This document shows positions 48,880-59,424 of a DNA stretch of 64,000 bases, in pieces (position 1 is the stretch's first letter; each line of letters opens with the position of its first letter). The stretch is from contig UZAN01040538.1 in NCBI GenBank assembly GCA_900618425.1, positions 2,811-66,810 on the forward strand, read 5' to 3'. The translations under genes and the position numbers were made by a program. The notes below the pieces were generated by a model. The model worked only from the letters and a program-made list of their open reading frames with translations. It had not been told where the DNA came from and did not search any database. This DNA comes from Echinostoma caproni (taxonomy: Eukaryota; Platyhelminthes; Trematoda; Plagiorchiida; Echinostomatidae).

Positions 48880-49660
48880 GAAACAGCTGAGGTTTTATCT
48901 GATTAGGTCTCAGGGTATACCACAGTTGGAGTCATTTACCGCACATCAGCTGTGTACGTCCCAGAGCTGCTGGCCAGCATACAGATGTACGCCTGCGATG
49001 GACATTTTCTTGTCTTGGGTGATTTCAACGCGCCCCTTGTTGTTTGGGAAACTGGCATCTGCTCTTAGCATGCAGATTTGTTCTACTGAGAACTTCTTTT
49101 CACTGTCCGGGCCCTGTCGCTTGTTCAGCATGTTCCTGTGCCCACGCAGATAGTTGGAGATCAAAGATCCATCTTTGATCTGGTATTTTCGCTGAGGCAA
49201 TCAGATACGACTACGATTGCCTCCTTCCACCAAATGTATCTAGTGATCACTCCGTTCTGCGTATACACTGGAGGCGTGGAGTACCCCAAACGGACAGACC
49301 ACAGGACGGAGGGAATGTGTGGCGCTCATCCTTTCCGGATATGCATCAGGCTGCATCGCTCACAAATTGGGATTCCCGGAACCCTGAGGATGTGGATGTA
49401 TCTCGGGAGTTGGTTCGTCATTGAATCCAGCAACCATAGAATCCACCTCACCGCCCGCGAACACACGCTCTGGGCCCACCGTGGTTTGACCGAGAACTGC
49501 GGGCGTACCTTCGGCAGCGGTATAAAGCCCGGTCCAGTTACCGTGCAACAGGCGCAGGATATGAGGAATATCGATGCATTCGGAATCATTGTACTGCACT
49601 AAAAAAATCAAGAGAACCAGATTCGAGGAACGACTAGTAGCGAATTCAGTACAAGCACCA
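48880..49660 (+). pseudogene. CR1-type LINE endonuclease (C-terminal part) and linker
   Basis: The second half of an AP-like endonuclease: TTVGVIYRTSAVYVPELLAS, CDGHFLVLGDFNAPLVVWET (the GDFN metal-site motif), then QHVPVPTQIVGDQRSIFDLV and FSLRQSDTTTI, and in another frame SDHSVLRIHW with the catalytic SDH. A linker follows in a third frame: PPWFDRELRAYLRQRYKARS and YEEYRCIRNHCTALKKSRE. The N-terminal half is absent, so the copy is 5'-truncated within the endonuclease. At least two frameshifts and a stop are present. Confidence 0.85.
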
Positions 49661-49666
49661 AATTGA

Positions 49667-51115
49667 TTGTGTGCCTACCTCAGACGAAGAACCAGAGAAC
49701 TTCCTGGTCACCCAACTCTCGCCAAAGATGGGGCACTAGCCGAAAAAAATGACAACAAAGCGGAGATGCTGGCATCACATTATGCCTCAGTGTACACCCC
49801 AGCCTCCAGCACACTGGCACATCTACTGGACCCTGACACTGCGCTGAAATGGGCCCCATTTACCATCGGAGTGTTGGCCCTGGAGCTGCGTCGACTAAAG
49901 GTTCACCAGTCACCTGGACCTGATGGTATGCATCCGCTGATCCTGAAGGAGCTAGCAGATGAACTTGCAGCGACACTGTGCAACCTGTTCAATTTGTCAT
50001 TTACTCAATGGCGTTTACCGCAGCAGTGGAAGGATGCTGTCATTGTTTCACTGCTCAAAGTCGGGGATAGGTTTAGCCCTGGGAACTACCGATCAGTCGA
50101 TCTTATTAGCGTTGTGGGTAAAGTAATGGAGTTACTGGTGGCTGCATGGCTTCGGCAGCATTTGGTGTGCCACGGTCATCTGTGCTACCAACAACACAAT
50201 TTCCGGCCGGGTCGCTCATGCCTCTAAAATTTGCTACCTGCATGTGAATGCTGGATCGAGGACAAAGCCAAAGGAGACGAAACGGAAATCATCTCCGTGG
50301 ACTTCAGCAAGGTCTCCGACAAGGTGCCGCACGACCTCCTTCTGCGAAAGCTGTCCAACCTAGGTGTAGGTGTGGTAATGCGGAATTGGCTGCGAGACTT
50401 CCTCATCGATCGGAAATTCTGCGTCCGTGTTGGCAAATCGCTCTCTGCGTGGTACTCCGCTCCCAGTGGGGTCCCCCAAGGCTCGGTTCTTGGTCCATTG
50501 CGTTTTGTGGTTTATGTGAACAACCTGCCTAATCAACTGTGCTGCCCATCCCTCATGTATGCGGATGACATCAAAATCTGGCGTAAAATCAAGCATCCGA
50601 ATGATCGAAGTTCTCTTCAAGCGGATTTGAACAACCTGGCTCAGTGGGCGAAAACCTGGGCTCTTCCAGTCAACACAGTAAAGTTTGCTCATCTGCACTT
50701 GGGGCGTACTGACTCAGAGGTAGTCTACAACTTCCAGGGAACCACATTGCGCTGAACATCGTGCGAACGAGACCTGGGTGTTATGGTTACGTCATCAATA
50801 AAGACCCGAGGAAACACCGATCGGATCTGTGCTAGTGCATGGAGCATTATGGGGCCTATTCAGCGGTCTTTCAACCAGCACACGATGGACGCTTTCAGGC
50901 TGCTGTACGCTTCCCATGTCAGACCAAGACTTGAGCACGGTGGTGCGGCGACATACCCCTGCATGGCCGGTGAACTAGTTAAGTTGGAGTGTGTACAACG
51001 TGCTGCCACTACACTCGTTGTTGGACTACGCAGGGCCAGCTATGAAGGTCGCCTACAGGCTACTGGTCTGTTCCCAATTGCGCATCGACGCCTCAGGGGA
51101 GATCTCATCTACTGA
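49667..51115 (+). pseudogene. CR1-type LINE reverse transcriptase
   Basis: A single reading frame with two stops spans almost the whole RT. Landmarks in order: HQSPGPDGMHPLILKELADE; WKDAVIVSLLKVGD and NYRSVDLISVVGKVME; NFRPGRSCL; motif A IISVDFSKVSDKVPHDLL (DFSKAFD in the family, Ala to Val and Phe to Ser here); motif B GVPQGSVLGPLRFVVYVNNL; motif C SLMYADDIKIW with both Asp; then ERDLGVMVTSSIKT and RLLYASHVRPRLEHG. The stops are TAA at 50225-50227 and TGA at 50753-50755, the latter where Trp is expected. It is the best-preserved retroelement protein in the window, but its stops make it non-functional. Confidence 0.9.
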
Positions 51116-51382
51116 GGAAGATCCTGAGAGGTGAAATGGGCCCGGAGCTGCAACAGTACTTCCCTTTACGGTCAGAGCACCGCACGCGGGGGCACTCTCT
51201 CACGTNACGTTACGCGGAAACTTCAGTCAGTTGGCCTTCCGTTAGTCTACCGACTCTCACGTAAGTCAAAAACACTCTGGAATGCCCTTCCAGCGATTGT
51301 GGTGGAAGAGAAGACAGACGCTGCTTTCAAACGATGTCTGGATGTGCACCTGAAGGGTCTATGGAGAAACGAATACTTGTGA
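51112..51382 (+). pseudogene. LINE RT C-terminus, frameshifted
   Basis: A one-base loss at about 51112 turns the expected YLRKIL into a stop; the displaced frame still reads GPELQQYFPLRSEHRTRGHS. After an N at 51206 the original frame resumes with RKLQSVGLPLVYRLSRKSKT, LWNALPAIVVEE and FKRCLDVHL, the usual WN-LP-VV ending of CR1-type LINEs. Confidence 0.85.
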
Positions 51383-51443
51383 TGGGACCTTGGACCCAGT
51401 GATGGTAGGGCTTACTCGGGCACCCTGCCCTCTGCCCTCAATT

Positions 51444-51465
51444 CTGAAGACTGAAGACTGAAGAC
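51444..51465 (+). repeat. LINE 3' tail, (CTGAAGA)3
   Basis: Three 7-base CTGAAGA units follow the short 3' UTR. CR1-like LINEs typically end in short tandem repeats instead of poly-A, so this marks the element's 3' terminus. Confidence 0.85.
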
Positions 51466-52199
51466 ATTCGATGAATACCCCCATATAGTCATTGGTTGTT
51501 TAAACGATATAATGGTTGTTTGCACCAAAACATTTGTCGTCATTAGAAGGAAGGAATGCAAAGTGACGGTGTAACAACGAATTTAGAGAATGTGTTTCCA
51601 GTTTTGATCCAAAAGCGATTGCAAAATATTATTCTACAAGCTGTTTTGTGCAAACGTTATGTCGGGAGTATTTTGACGTTTTTGTATGATCGTTTAAGCA
51701 TCATCTTATTAATAAGCATACAAATCTCTGTTTCCCTTGATAAAGAAACGGATAGTTTTGTGAGATATTTGTCTATGCAAACATCAGGAGGTGATCAGAA
51801 GGAAATCTACACGGATCCAACTAACTGAAAACTACATGGAGTCTGCAATATCCACAATTTTCTAGTTTTCCTACCAAGTACGCTTGTGGATGACGGTTAA
51901 CCAGAAAAGGCTAGTGATGTGCACAGCACGAGGAAGGTCACCAGTTGATCCAGTCTGCGAAGTACTGAAAAAAATGTCTCCTTCACATAGGCCTTCAAGG
52001 ATGATCGTCTAATGAACGACGTGTGTCAGAAGCTCAAGTCGACCCTGTGTCGAAAATTTCCAGTCGCACAGCTCAAACGGATACCGTAGGCTCTAAGAGC
52101 TGTTCTGGACAGCAGGACCAGCCAATCTATTCTGCTCACCCACTGCATCCCTATATCATTTGTTTTTCTATTTGTATTTGTATGGACTTTTGCTTGAAT
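51466..52199. other. No recognised gene
   Basis: Unassigned spacer between two LINEs of opposite orientation. Confidence 0.45.
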
Positions 52200-53195
52200 A
52201 GAAGTCCGCATTTCAGACAAAAATGACAAGTCTCATCAATAGATGTACAAAATGCAAACAATATTTAACATCCAAGGTTAGTGAAAAATTCTGAAGAAAC
52301 GATCTGTCGATTTACGAGGATTCTAACAAGACAGAAAACTGAAGAATTTCTGTAGAGCCTAATGCGACAGAGTAACCATCGATATAATGCAACGTGCAAA
52401 TGTATGAGAGCCGAATTTTGATAGATTGCCATGATAAGAATGATTGGAGTCAGAGAGGATGTTCCGTGCAAATGTTTCACACGCGAAAAAGTGAAGTTCA
52501 CACAGTGTTTTAGAAAGCTCATCATCGGGCATCAAAGACACACGGCTCATGATCGACAAACCCCGACCAGCAAAACCACCAGGGGATAATAAAGAAGAAC
52601 TCTAAAAACACATTGGTAGACGAAAAGCGAAATGCTTTTTTGATTGGCATTGAACTGTCTTAGTCTTCAAAGCTGAAAACATAATCTACGCAGTTTCTGT
52701 ACAGAGTTGTAAATATGGGACGCCCACTTTAAGTTAATGTAAATTGTAACTCCTAGATACTCCACGGAGTCTACTATAGTTAGGAGATCTCTGTTTATGA
52801 CAGACGGATCATGAGGATAAACAGATCGACAGAGGTAGAAAGTGCATTCGAAGCACTGGGATAAACTAAGAGACAGTCGAGAACGAACGGAAAATTCATG
52901 GATATGCGGTAGACTGTTCGATAAATTTATTAGATCGTCAGGCACACAAATGGTTCGGCAGAGGGCTACCTCATCAGCATATTTATTAATTGGGACGGAG
53001 AATTCGCTGATGTCAGTGAAAAACGAGAACGGAGACAATACGGCACCCTGTAGCACTCTCGAATTGTTCACGAGTGGTTTAGACGTTTTCCTACCGCGCC
53101 GAGTATGCTGACCTCTGTTTGTGAAATAGTGCCTTACTTTGCTCATTTTCTTGCCAGCATCGCTTAGGAACTTAACTCAATCATCTCGTAAATTG
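52200..53195 (-). pseudogene. LINE (minus strand): RT C-terminal half
   Basis: The minus strand reads KVRHYFTNRGQHTRRGRKTS, SRVLQGAVLSPFSFF (motif B region), NKYADEVALCRTI (motif C, where the usual YADD is YADE, a changed catalytic residue), and then VDSVEYLGVTIYINLKWASH. Past 52667 in other frames come a PLVVLLVGV segment and FLSC-NPRKSTDRF-like remains of the C-terminus, to about 52200. Stops and frame changes are frequent. It belongs to a different LINE subfamily from those at 21 and 49 kb, by its LQGAVLSPF and KYAD motifs. Confidence 0.82.
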
Positions 53196-53320
53196 TTTTT
53201 TTTCCTCTTGCTTAAGATCATTCTGTCATTATTTAGTTCGATAATTGTTGGTTGAATGTGTGACTGCTGAATATCCACCTTTCGGGGTGCATAAAACAAA
53301 TACTTGAATTGACTTGACAA
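53196..53320 (+). mobile_element. Probable LINE 3' tail inserted in the minus-strand LINE
   Basis: It ends in TTTCGGGGTGCATAAAACAA followed by TACTTGAATTGACTTGAC, the kind of 3' UTR and short-repeat tail seen on trematode LINEs. It interrupts the minus-strand RT between CPKHLLAWLIDL and KVRHYFTNR, where an intact protein should be nearly continuous. The left limit is uncertain. Confidence 0.5.
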
Positions 53321-53600
53321 GTCGATGAGCCACGCCAGTAAGTGCTTGGGACAGCCGAATGATTCCGGTTTGCGAAAGTGAAGGGAACGTGAAACAGAGT
53401 CAAAAGCCGATGAAAGATTTATGAAAATATCTCACAGATTTCGTTGATGCGTCTAAGGATTTGGTAAGGTGATGAATGGCGGAGGCAACAAAATCCAAAG
53501 TGAACCTGCTTGATTTATAAGCAAACTGGTTCTATCACCCAATGTTCTTCGAAGAGGGCATCCCCAGAAGTTGACACTCCAAGAGAGCCGTCTCTATTGC
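53321..53600 (-). pseudogene. LINE (minus strand): RT middle segment
   Basis: It reads NQFAYKSSRFTLDFVASAIH (the family's NQFAYR-RSTLDAV motif), then SLDASTKSVRYF, and after a frameshift SSAFDSVSRSLHFRKPESFG with the motif A Asp. It is the link between the N-terminal RT at 53.88-54.5 kb and the C-terminal part below 53.2 kb. Confidence 0.8.
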
Positions 53601-53603
53601 AGA

Positions 53604-53878
53604 TGTCATTCGTTTGTAGTTAGAGTGGGCATCACATAGAACTATCTACCAACTCACGTGGTCTGTTGGTTAACGTTAGTAGCAAACATTGAGTTTCAAC
53701 ACCCAACTACATAATGTATTCTCCTGTGATAGTCAAACATATTACATTAGTATTCTACTAACTTTGATCTTGTGAATCATGTTCCGAACTAAATTGCATA
53801 CACCCTATGGGATTTGACGAGTTTTGAGTTTTGGATTTTGAGTTTCTTTCTAATAAGAAAAAATTGAATTTGAAGGAA
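53604..53878 (+). mobile_element. 3' end of the 21-kb LINE family, inserted in antisense
   Basis: It matches 22622-22930: TCATTCGTTTGTAGTTAGAG, AACTCACGTGGTCTGT, AACACCCAACTACATAATGT, ACACCCTATGGGATTT and the tail AATTGAATTTGAAGG. About 35 coding bases are deleted near 53685. It splits the minus-strand LINE, so it arrived later. It contains only the last RT residues and the UTR, a typical severely 5'-truncated LINE insertion. Confidence 0.82.
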
Positions 53879-54522
53879 GCGGAAAGACATTCGAGAATCG
53901 CACATTCTGCCAATTTATGACCGCATGGTAAAAGAACAATGGGACGGAAACGTTTGTACAAGTTGCTGGATCTACGCAGTTTTGGAACGGGAATGATTGT
54001 GATCCGTCTCCAGCAATCCAGAATAGGATACGAACTAAATGACGTATTTAAGATGGAAGTAATAGCATTTGTTAGAGCTATGGCACCATGCTTCAGAATG
54101 GATGAAGATAGACCGTCGGGACCAATATCAGTGGATGATTTAGTGGTACGGCGAATTTTACATATTCCTTCTATCGAGAACGAGGTTATATTAACACCGT
54201 ATTCCGGAATCCATGAAATGAGAGGATCACTAGTGAAATGCGCAAATGCCTGATTTATACTCTCAACGACTACATCACATTTATTTGGTCTGGATTTCGC
54301 TCTACAAAATGATCCAAATTCCTTCAGATAGATATCTGGTGTTTTCGTTGCATAGGAATTGATTCTCATAGGCTGAGTCGACACGTGTAATTTCTTTTTT
54401 ATCAGTGTAGAAGATAACTGATCATTGATGAATTTGTAGCAATGTTCCTTGTGTCTCCTTAATATTTTCGTTTCGTAGATGCAATATGACCATAAGAGAG
54501 AAACAAAGTTTCCAGCGGGCAA
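53879..54522 (-). pseudogene. LINE (minus strand): RT N-terminal half
   Basis: The open frame includes INQAFAHFTSDPLI, STDIGPDGLSSSILKHGAIA (the conserved GPDG-P---LK), NTSFSSYPILDCWRRITIIP and RFRPIVLLPCGHKLAECAIL. The last residues before 53879 are LINE; the frame then runs into the inserted antisense element. An RT finger/palm start without stops over 210 codons suggests a fairly recent copy. Confidence 0.85.
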
Positions 54523-54549
54523 CAGATGTTCAAGACGGAATGAATTATA

Positions 54550-55480
54550 TCAAAAACGATTAGCATTGTTGTTCAATGAACGCTTACAGGACAGCCAGGA
54601 AATTGCATGGGTTATTGCTCTTTGAAGGAGAAAAATACATTCAAGTGACGTGTTTTGAAGACAGATCTTGATTTGGTTACTTTGCTTGAACGAATGGAAG
54701 GCAGAACGGGAATATACCTTGAGTCTAAGAACAAACAGACGATGACCACTGATTGATACGGGTGCACGGAGATGGAGAGCGCAGAATTCGGGGTGATTTG
54801 TTATAATTCTGTCCAAAACAAAGTTACCTCTGGTCGGTGAAACGCATAAATCGGTTACATCAAAAGCAGTGAGAGGCATGGTTAAAATCACTCCTTCAAT
54901 AATATGCAGGATGTCCTCTAGTAGTGGTACGAGAAAAGGTAAAAATAAGTCGAAGAATGTCGAGATGGTATTTTGCGTACAAAAGAAAGCAATATATAGG
55001 TTTATTATGAAGGTACTTCTATCTCGGGAGAATTTAGAGTATCACTGAAGAGATAAACAATCAAACCTTTACTGGAATACGAGTAAACGGCATCTGTCTT
55101 ACCACACCCGGAAGTGTTGACGGTTTTTGCCACATGATTCCCTGTCTTGACGGTATAGATTAAATCCGTCGATGGATACCAAGTCGTCAGCAACATCCAG
55201 ATTCAGCCAAGATTTTTGTACGCAAATCAAACAACTATGAAGGTGAATCCGAGAACGGAGAACATGTGATAAATCTGAGATTTTCGCGAACAAGTAACGC
55301 ATGTTCGCACTCACTGTTGAGAGAACAGACATTTTAGACGGGGTGGTGCACTTGGGAGCAGTTTGCCACCCGGTCCGAATGTACCTTTTGTGTGAATTCC
55401 GAAATCCGAATGAATAAGGTGTCAAGTAATCGAATCGTGTTGCGAATTCCCAACAGTATTTAAGTAGAAGTAATTCCGAT
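54550..55480 (-). pseudogene. LINE (minus strand): AP-like endonuclease, broken
   Basis: The N-terminal start is at 55340-55100 in two frames: STVSANMRYLFAKISDLSHV, LICVQKSWLNLDV (catalytic Glu of the VQESWL motif is Lys here) and SIDGFNLYRQDRESCGK, then CGKTDAVYSYSSKGLIVYLF. The middle, about 54900-55000, is not readable. The C-terminal part at 54891-54550 has CVSPTRGNFVLDRIITNHPE and PVSISGHRLFVLR, with SGH where SDH is catalytic. Two replaced active-site residues and several frameshifts show it is dead. Confidence 0.8.
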
Positions 55481-56300
55481 CTGGCAAATTGACGAAAAAT
55501 GGGTCACAATAATGACAAAACCCTTCAATTTCGAAAGTATCTGATAACACGTGATTGTAGCGCAGCCAGTCAAAAGGCGCGCCGCAGTTCAACTGCAGCT
55601 GTGATGACACCGCAAAACGAATCGGTCCATGTTAAAATGGATGTTCAAACAGATTCCCAGTTCGTTATTACACCAATTATTACAGGAAAAGTTCCGTGGC
55701 CACTTAGATAAGAGAAATCAAGGCCCATCAATCACAAACAGCTCGTGACAACTGGACACTTAGTTGATCCACTTGTGCCGTTCAAGTCCTAGGTTAACAA
55801 AAATTAATACAAGCCTCGTAACCTTCAATGAAACGATCCTAATTAGGTGACGCAGTCGAATTGTATATGCGGAAACGTCTCTGACGCAACCAGTCAAATT
55901 GCTCTGTCACTGAATTTGTACCCACTCTACTAACCATGGTTCATTTCACCCACGTAGTTGTCAAAACATTCTTGCATAAATAGCAGCTAATTTTATACTG
56001 CCATTGAAAACGATAAAATAAATGAAATGATCCAGCAAATTGCTTTCTTCGGTCAATTCGGACGAAATGAACTAAAGAAATCAGAAATGAGCCAAATTAT
56101 TTCGTATTCGAAATGCCCTATTGAACCAACTGAAGCGGTCCACAGAGTACAAAATAATCCTTCGCTTGGTTAGCCGTTTTTCTAGTACATATAAACAATT
56201 CAAACTAAATTGTTCAACGAAAAACAATAATCAATCACGATCCGAACAGATTTCGAAAGTTTCAATTTCCTCAAAATTAAAGCATAAAATGGTGGATAAA
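55481..56300. other. No recognised gene
   Basis: Spacer between the LINE and the PLE palindrome. A TAAAATAAATGAAATGATCC AT-rich patch near 56015 is unremarkable. Confidence 0.45.
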
Positions 56301-56643
56301 CTCGTTTTCAATAACATCCTCATCTGAATAATGCAGTTATACAAATCGGTTATAGGCATATCACATTTGCATAATGTCTGACGCATGTGTGTGCGGATTT
56401 GATTGGTGGATATAATTACTCGATTGTGTGTGGCTTACAAAAACATTTGCGGTGGAAGGTGGGGATGTGTCACATAAGAGTTAGAACAGAGTGGAGGTTG
56501 CCCATCACCTGTGTTCGGGTACACGGTCAATCAAAAGACTCAGGCGATCATGCAGATGGTCACTTGCAACCAAACAATTGAATTCACTACGTGGCTATGG
56601 TAGTTGAAGTGCTGTAACAAATCACTTTTGAGAACAAAGTGAT
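56301..56643 (-). repeat. PLE palindrome, left 343-bp arm
   Basis: Reverse complement of 57218-57560; over 56387-56581 the two arms encode an identical 64-residue open frame, so they are near-identical. On the minus strand the arm begins in the GIY-YIG C-terminus (SLCSQK, stop, FVTALQLP, stop, PRSEFNCLVASDHLHD) and ends in the PLE 3' tail CAGATGAGGATGTTATTG. It is therefore the 3' end of a minus-strand PLE. Confidence 0.9.
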
Positions 56644-57020
56644 GAGTTCAACAAACGGATAACCCCTGCCTCAGCTGTTCTTAAATGTTGTTGACGAACA
56701 GCCTAATACGGAAAAGGAGGCACCCGATAGATCACCTTAAAGGCATCTTCTTTCACACTGTGCCCCATATTTGCGAGATGTTCCACAATGGCACTTGAGA
56801 TGGTTTTTCTGACCCCAGTGGTGAACTAGGCTGGTTTGTGTTCCTCGATTCTCTGGGTAGACTGCCTGATGGTTCTGAATGAAATGTTCCGGGTAACCAT
56901 TATATATGAGTGTATGTTTCTCCATTTCTTGTGCTTAGGCGTCTGCTACGCAAAGTTTTCATGCACGGGGTGCGAGGGAACAGATAAGGTTTCGTTTCCT
57001 TTCCAGTGGTACGAAGCCCT
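56640..57020 (-). pseudogene. Penelope-like element fragment (thumb fused to GIY-YIG)
   Basis: From the right the minus strand reads HFEGFVPLERKRNLICSLAP, then YNGYPEHFIQN (RT thumb), and passes directly to RTIRQSTQRIEEHKPA, a stop, TISSAIVEHLANMGHSVKED, AFKVIYRVPPFPY, a stop and AVRQQHLRTAEAGVIRLLNS. The linker and the YIG beginning of the endonuclease between thumb and RTIRQ are deleted. The order matches the element at 17.5 kb. It continues into the left palindrome arm without a break. Confidence 0.82.
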
Positions 57021-57044
57021 CAAAGTGAATATGCTGCCCAGTTC

Positions 57045-57217
57045 ACGTTTTGCTTGCGATAAACACTTCTGTTCGGACAACACTTACGAGGTCGCGTGAG
57101 ATTCACATCAAGGATATGACTACCTACGCTTTCGTTTGTTCCTGTTCCGCAAGCTACGTAGGTTGAAACATCAGGCAGTCTACCCAGAGAATCAAGGAAC
57201 ACAAACCAGCCTAGTTG
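57045..57217 (+). pseudogene. Penelope-like GIY-YIG fragment, opposite orientation
   Basis: The plus strand reads LSFVCSCSASYVG, a TGA, then NIRQSTQRIKEHKPA and a TAG, the endonuclease start with YVG for YIG. It then jumps at 57218 to the C-terminal SLCSQK segment in the right arm: about 60 residues are missing. The fragment and the one at 56640-57020 are head-to-head, with the junction between about 57020 and 57045. Confidence 0.8.
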
Positions 57218-57560
57218 ATCACTTTGTTCTCAAAAGTGATTTGTTACAGCACTTCAACTACCATAGCCACGTAGTGAATTCAATTGTTTGGTTGCAAGTG
57301 ACCATCTGCATGATCGCCTGAGTCTTTTGATTGACCGTGTACCCGAACACAGGTGATGGGCAACCTCCACTCTGTTCTAACTCTTATGTGACACATCCCC
57401 ACCTTCCACCGCAAATGTTTTTGTAAGCCACACACAATCGAGTAATTATATCCACCAATCAAATCCGCACACACATGCGTCAGACATTATGCAAATGTGA
57501 TATGCCTATAACCGATTTGTATAACTGCATTATTCAGATGAGGATGTTATTAAAAACGGG
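57218..57560 (+). repeat. PLE palindrome, right 343-bp arm
   Basis: Mirror of 56301-56643. Its outer edge carries CAGATGAGGATGTTATTAAA and is followed by GTTGTCTTCCC and CAGATGTCACAATGGGAATC (to about 57606), the PLE tail motif, which is missing outside the left arm. The right copy thus reaches further into the tail than the left. Confidence 0.9.
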
Positions 57561-57606
57561 GTTGTCTTCCCTTTCGTGTCTTCTCAGATGTCACAATGGG
57601 AATCTG

Positions 57607-59424
57607 GAAGATTATGAATGCCCACAGGTTACTCTGGACAGCTTACCGATCGTCTATCACCAATGCCATCGAATGAACCGTTGTTAAATTTAGGCTTGTA
57701 TCAATGCGTCGCAGGGTATCTTTCCATATATATTTGAACATGAGTTAAAAACGCATGATACAGATAAGAAGGATAGAGGAGTCATGGTTTTGTGGGATAT
57801 AGAGTGATCCACACATTGAGTTAGAGTGTTAAATGCAGTTGGATTACTGGCGCGTGGTTTGGGCATGTTTGAAGGAGAATTTCTGTCTCTTGTTATATCA
57901 GCATACACTGTAACCGCCCACCGAGTACTCTGTAAACGCTCGGTATCCACGGCTAGGTTGGGACCAAAAGAAAATCAGCACCCGCAGAGAACAACAACCA
58001 AATGATTAAACGTAACAGTCTAAAATCTTTGTTGAAAGGCATCCATCAAAGAGCGTAATAATTTGATATGTATGGTCAATACCTTCCGAAACGTCTGTGA
58101 ACAGATCCTTCGAACTTCAATGAGCACCAGCTACGCAGTTTATCCATATTACGAAAACTGAATTCCAAATTTTGATTTTCAGAAAGAAAAGATCAGGAAG
58201 TGGAGGTGGGTTTTGATTATACGTTCTCTGTGATGATAATCTATTGACGTTACGATCAAGCCAACGCTATATTGGTAGTGCAGTAGACTTGGAAATAAAA
58301 CTGTTAAAAATCTCTTCGCTTAATCAGTCCCTTATTTACTGACCTTTTCTGGATAGTGCTGCACATGTAAGGCAATGCGTTACACACGGGTGGATTTATT
58401 TTTCAAAAAATGGCAGAAATGAATAATTATTCTCTAGTGAATTTCATCTTGACTGCCATGCATGTGAAACGGTCGGTTTGAAAATGTGTTACAGCGCACA
58501 AAGACGTACCGTTGGCGATCAAATGGGAAATGGTGCACGGTCAAACAATCAGTGCTAGTTGTGAGTGACGATAGGTCGACGAACAGGTTTTATGTCAATC
58601 ACAAACTGTGCGGCACACATGACACAAACCGAGGGGATTGTGACGTGTTTCTCGATGCAAACTGCATGAAGTTCCAGGCTGTGCACTCCAACAAAGAATA
58701 GGGCAAACGTACACGTGTTTCGTGTGAATGTGTTGACGCGCTTTCCTTCTGTCTGATGAACTGCAGACAATTATTATGATTAAATTTTGTTCTTCATAAA
58801 GACACCTTGATTTTCTTTTGATGAACAGTGAATGATAGTGTCGTTGTTCACGAACACAACGAATCAACTTTGCTAAAAGTCGATTGAAAAGCCTGGAAAA
58901 ACGACACACAAACAGAAAGTGTCCCTTTGGACGTAAAATAATACCACGAACAATAGCTTTATTCATTTGTGAGTTATTCGTTTCAAACTTCTGTCTTGCA
59001 GTAAACATTACCTTACCAAGTATGTTGTTAGTTCTAATTTGCAAGGTCATTATCTTAGCCGCAATGATGTTGATAGGAATGCAGGGAACGTTTCTGGCCT
59101 AGTTTAGCTCTGGTTTGTATGTTTGTACATTCCATAGTAACATTTTTGGACAGATCAGGCTCCAACTGCCAATGCTTAACTTAATAACACAGTAATGTGC
59201 TTGAGGGGTCTTGGAGAAGTATGAGGTATTTTTCTAAACGGATATTCGTTCTGACAACGTTTTAAGTTTCACCAATCGTACTCAATTTCGTCTACTAGAA
59301 AATTCTGGTGAATGCACCAAGTGGTCTCTAAAACGCGAGTATTGAATGGGTAGCTAGATTGAGAGTACACTGTTCGCATCGTCTATCTTTTCTCATGTAG
59401 GGAGAATGCGGTAAGCGCACCTCG
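57607..59424. other. No recognised gene
   Basis: Open frames up to 151 codons (58595-59050 minus), without recognisable similarity; overlapping frames occur in several phases, as in non-coding DNA. Confidence 0.45.

Noticed and set aside
52980..53000. TCATCAG (minus CTGATGA) near 52.98 kb
   Set aside because: It lies in the LINE coding sequence (KYADEVAL codons) without stems or GAAA.
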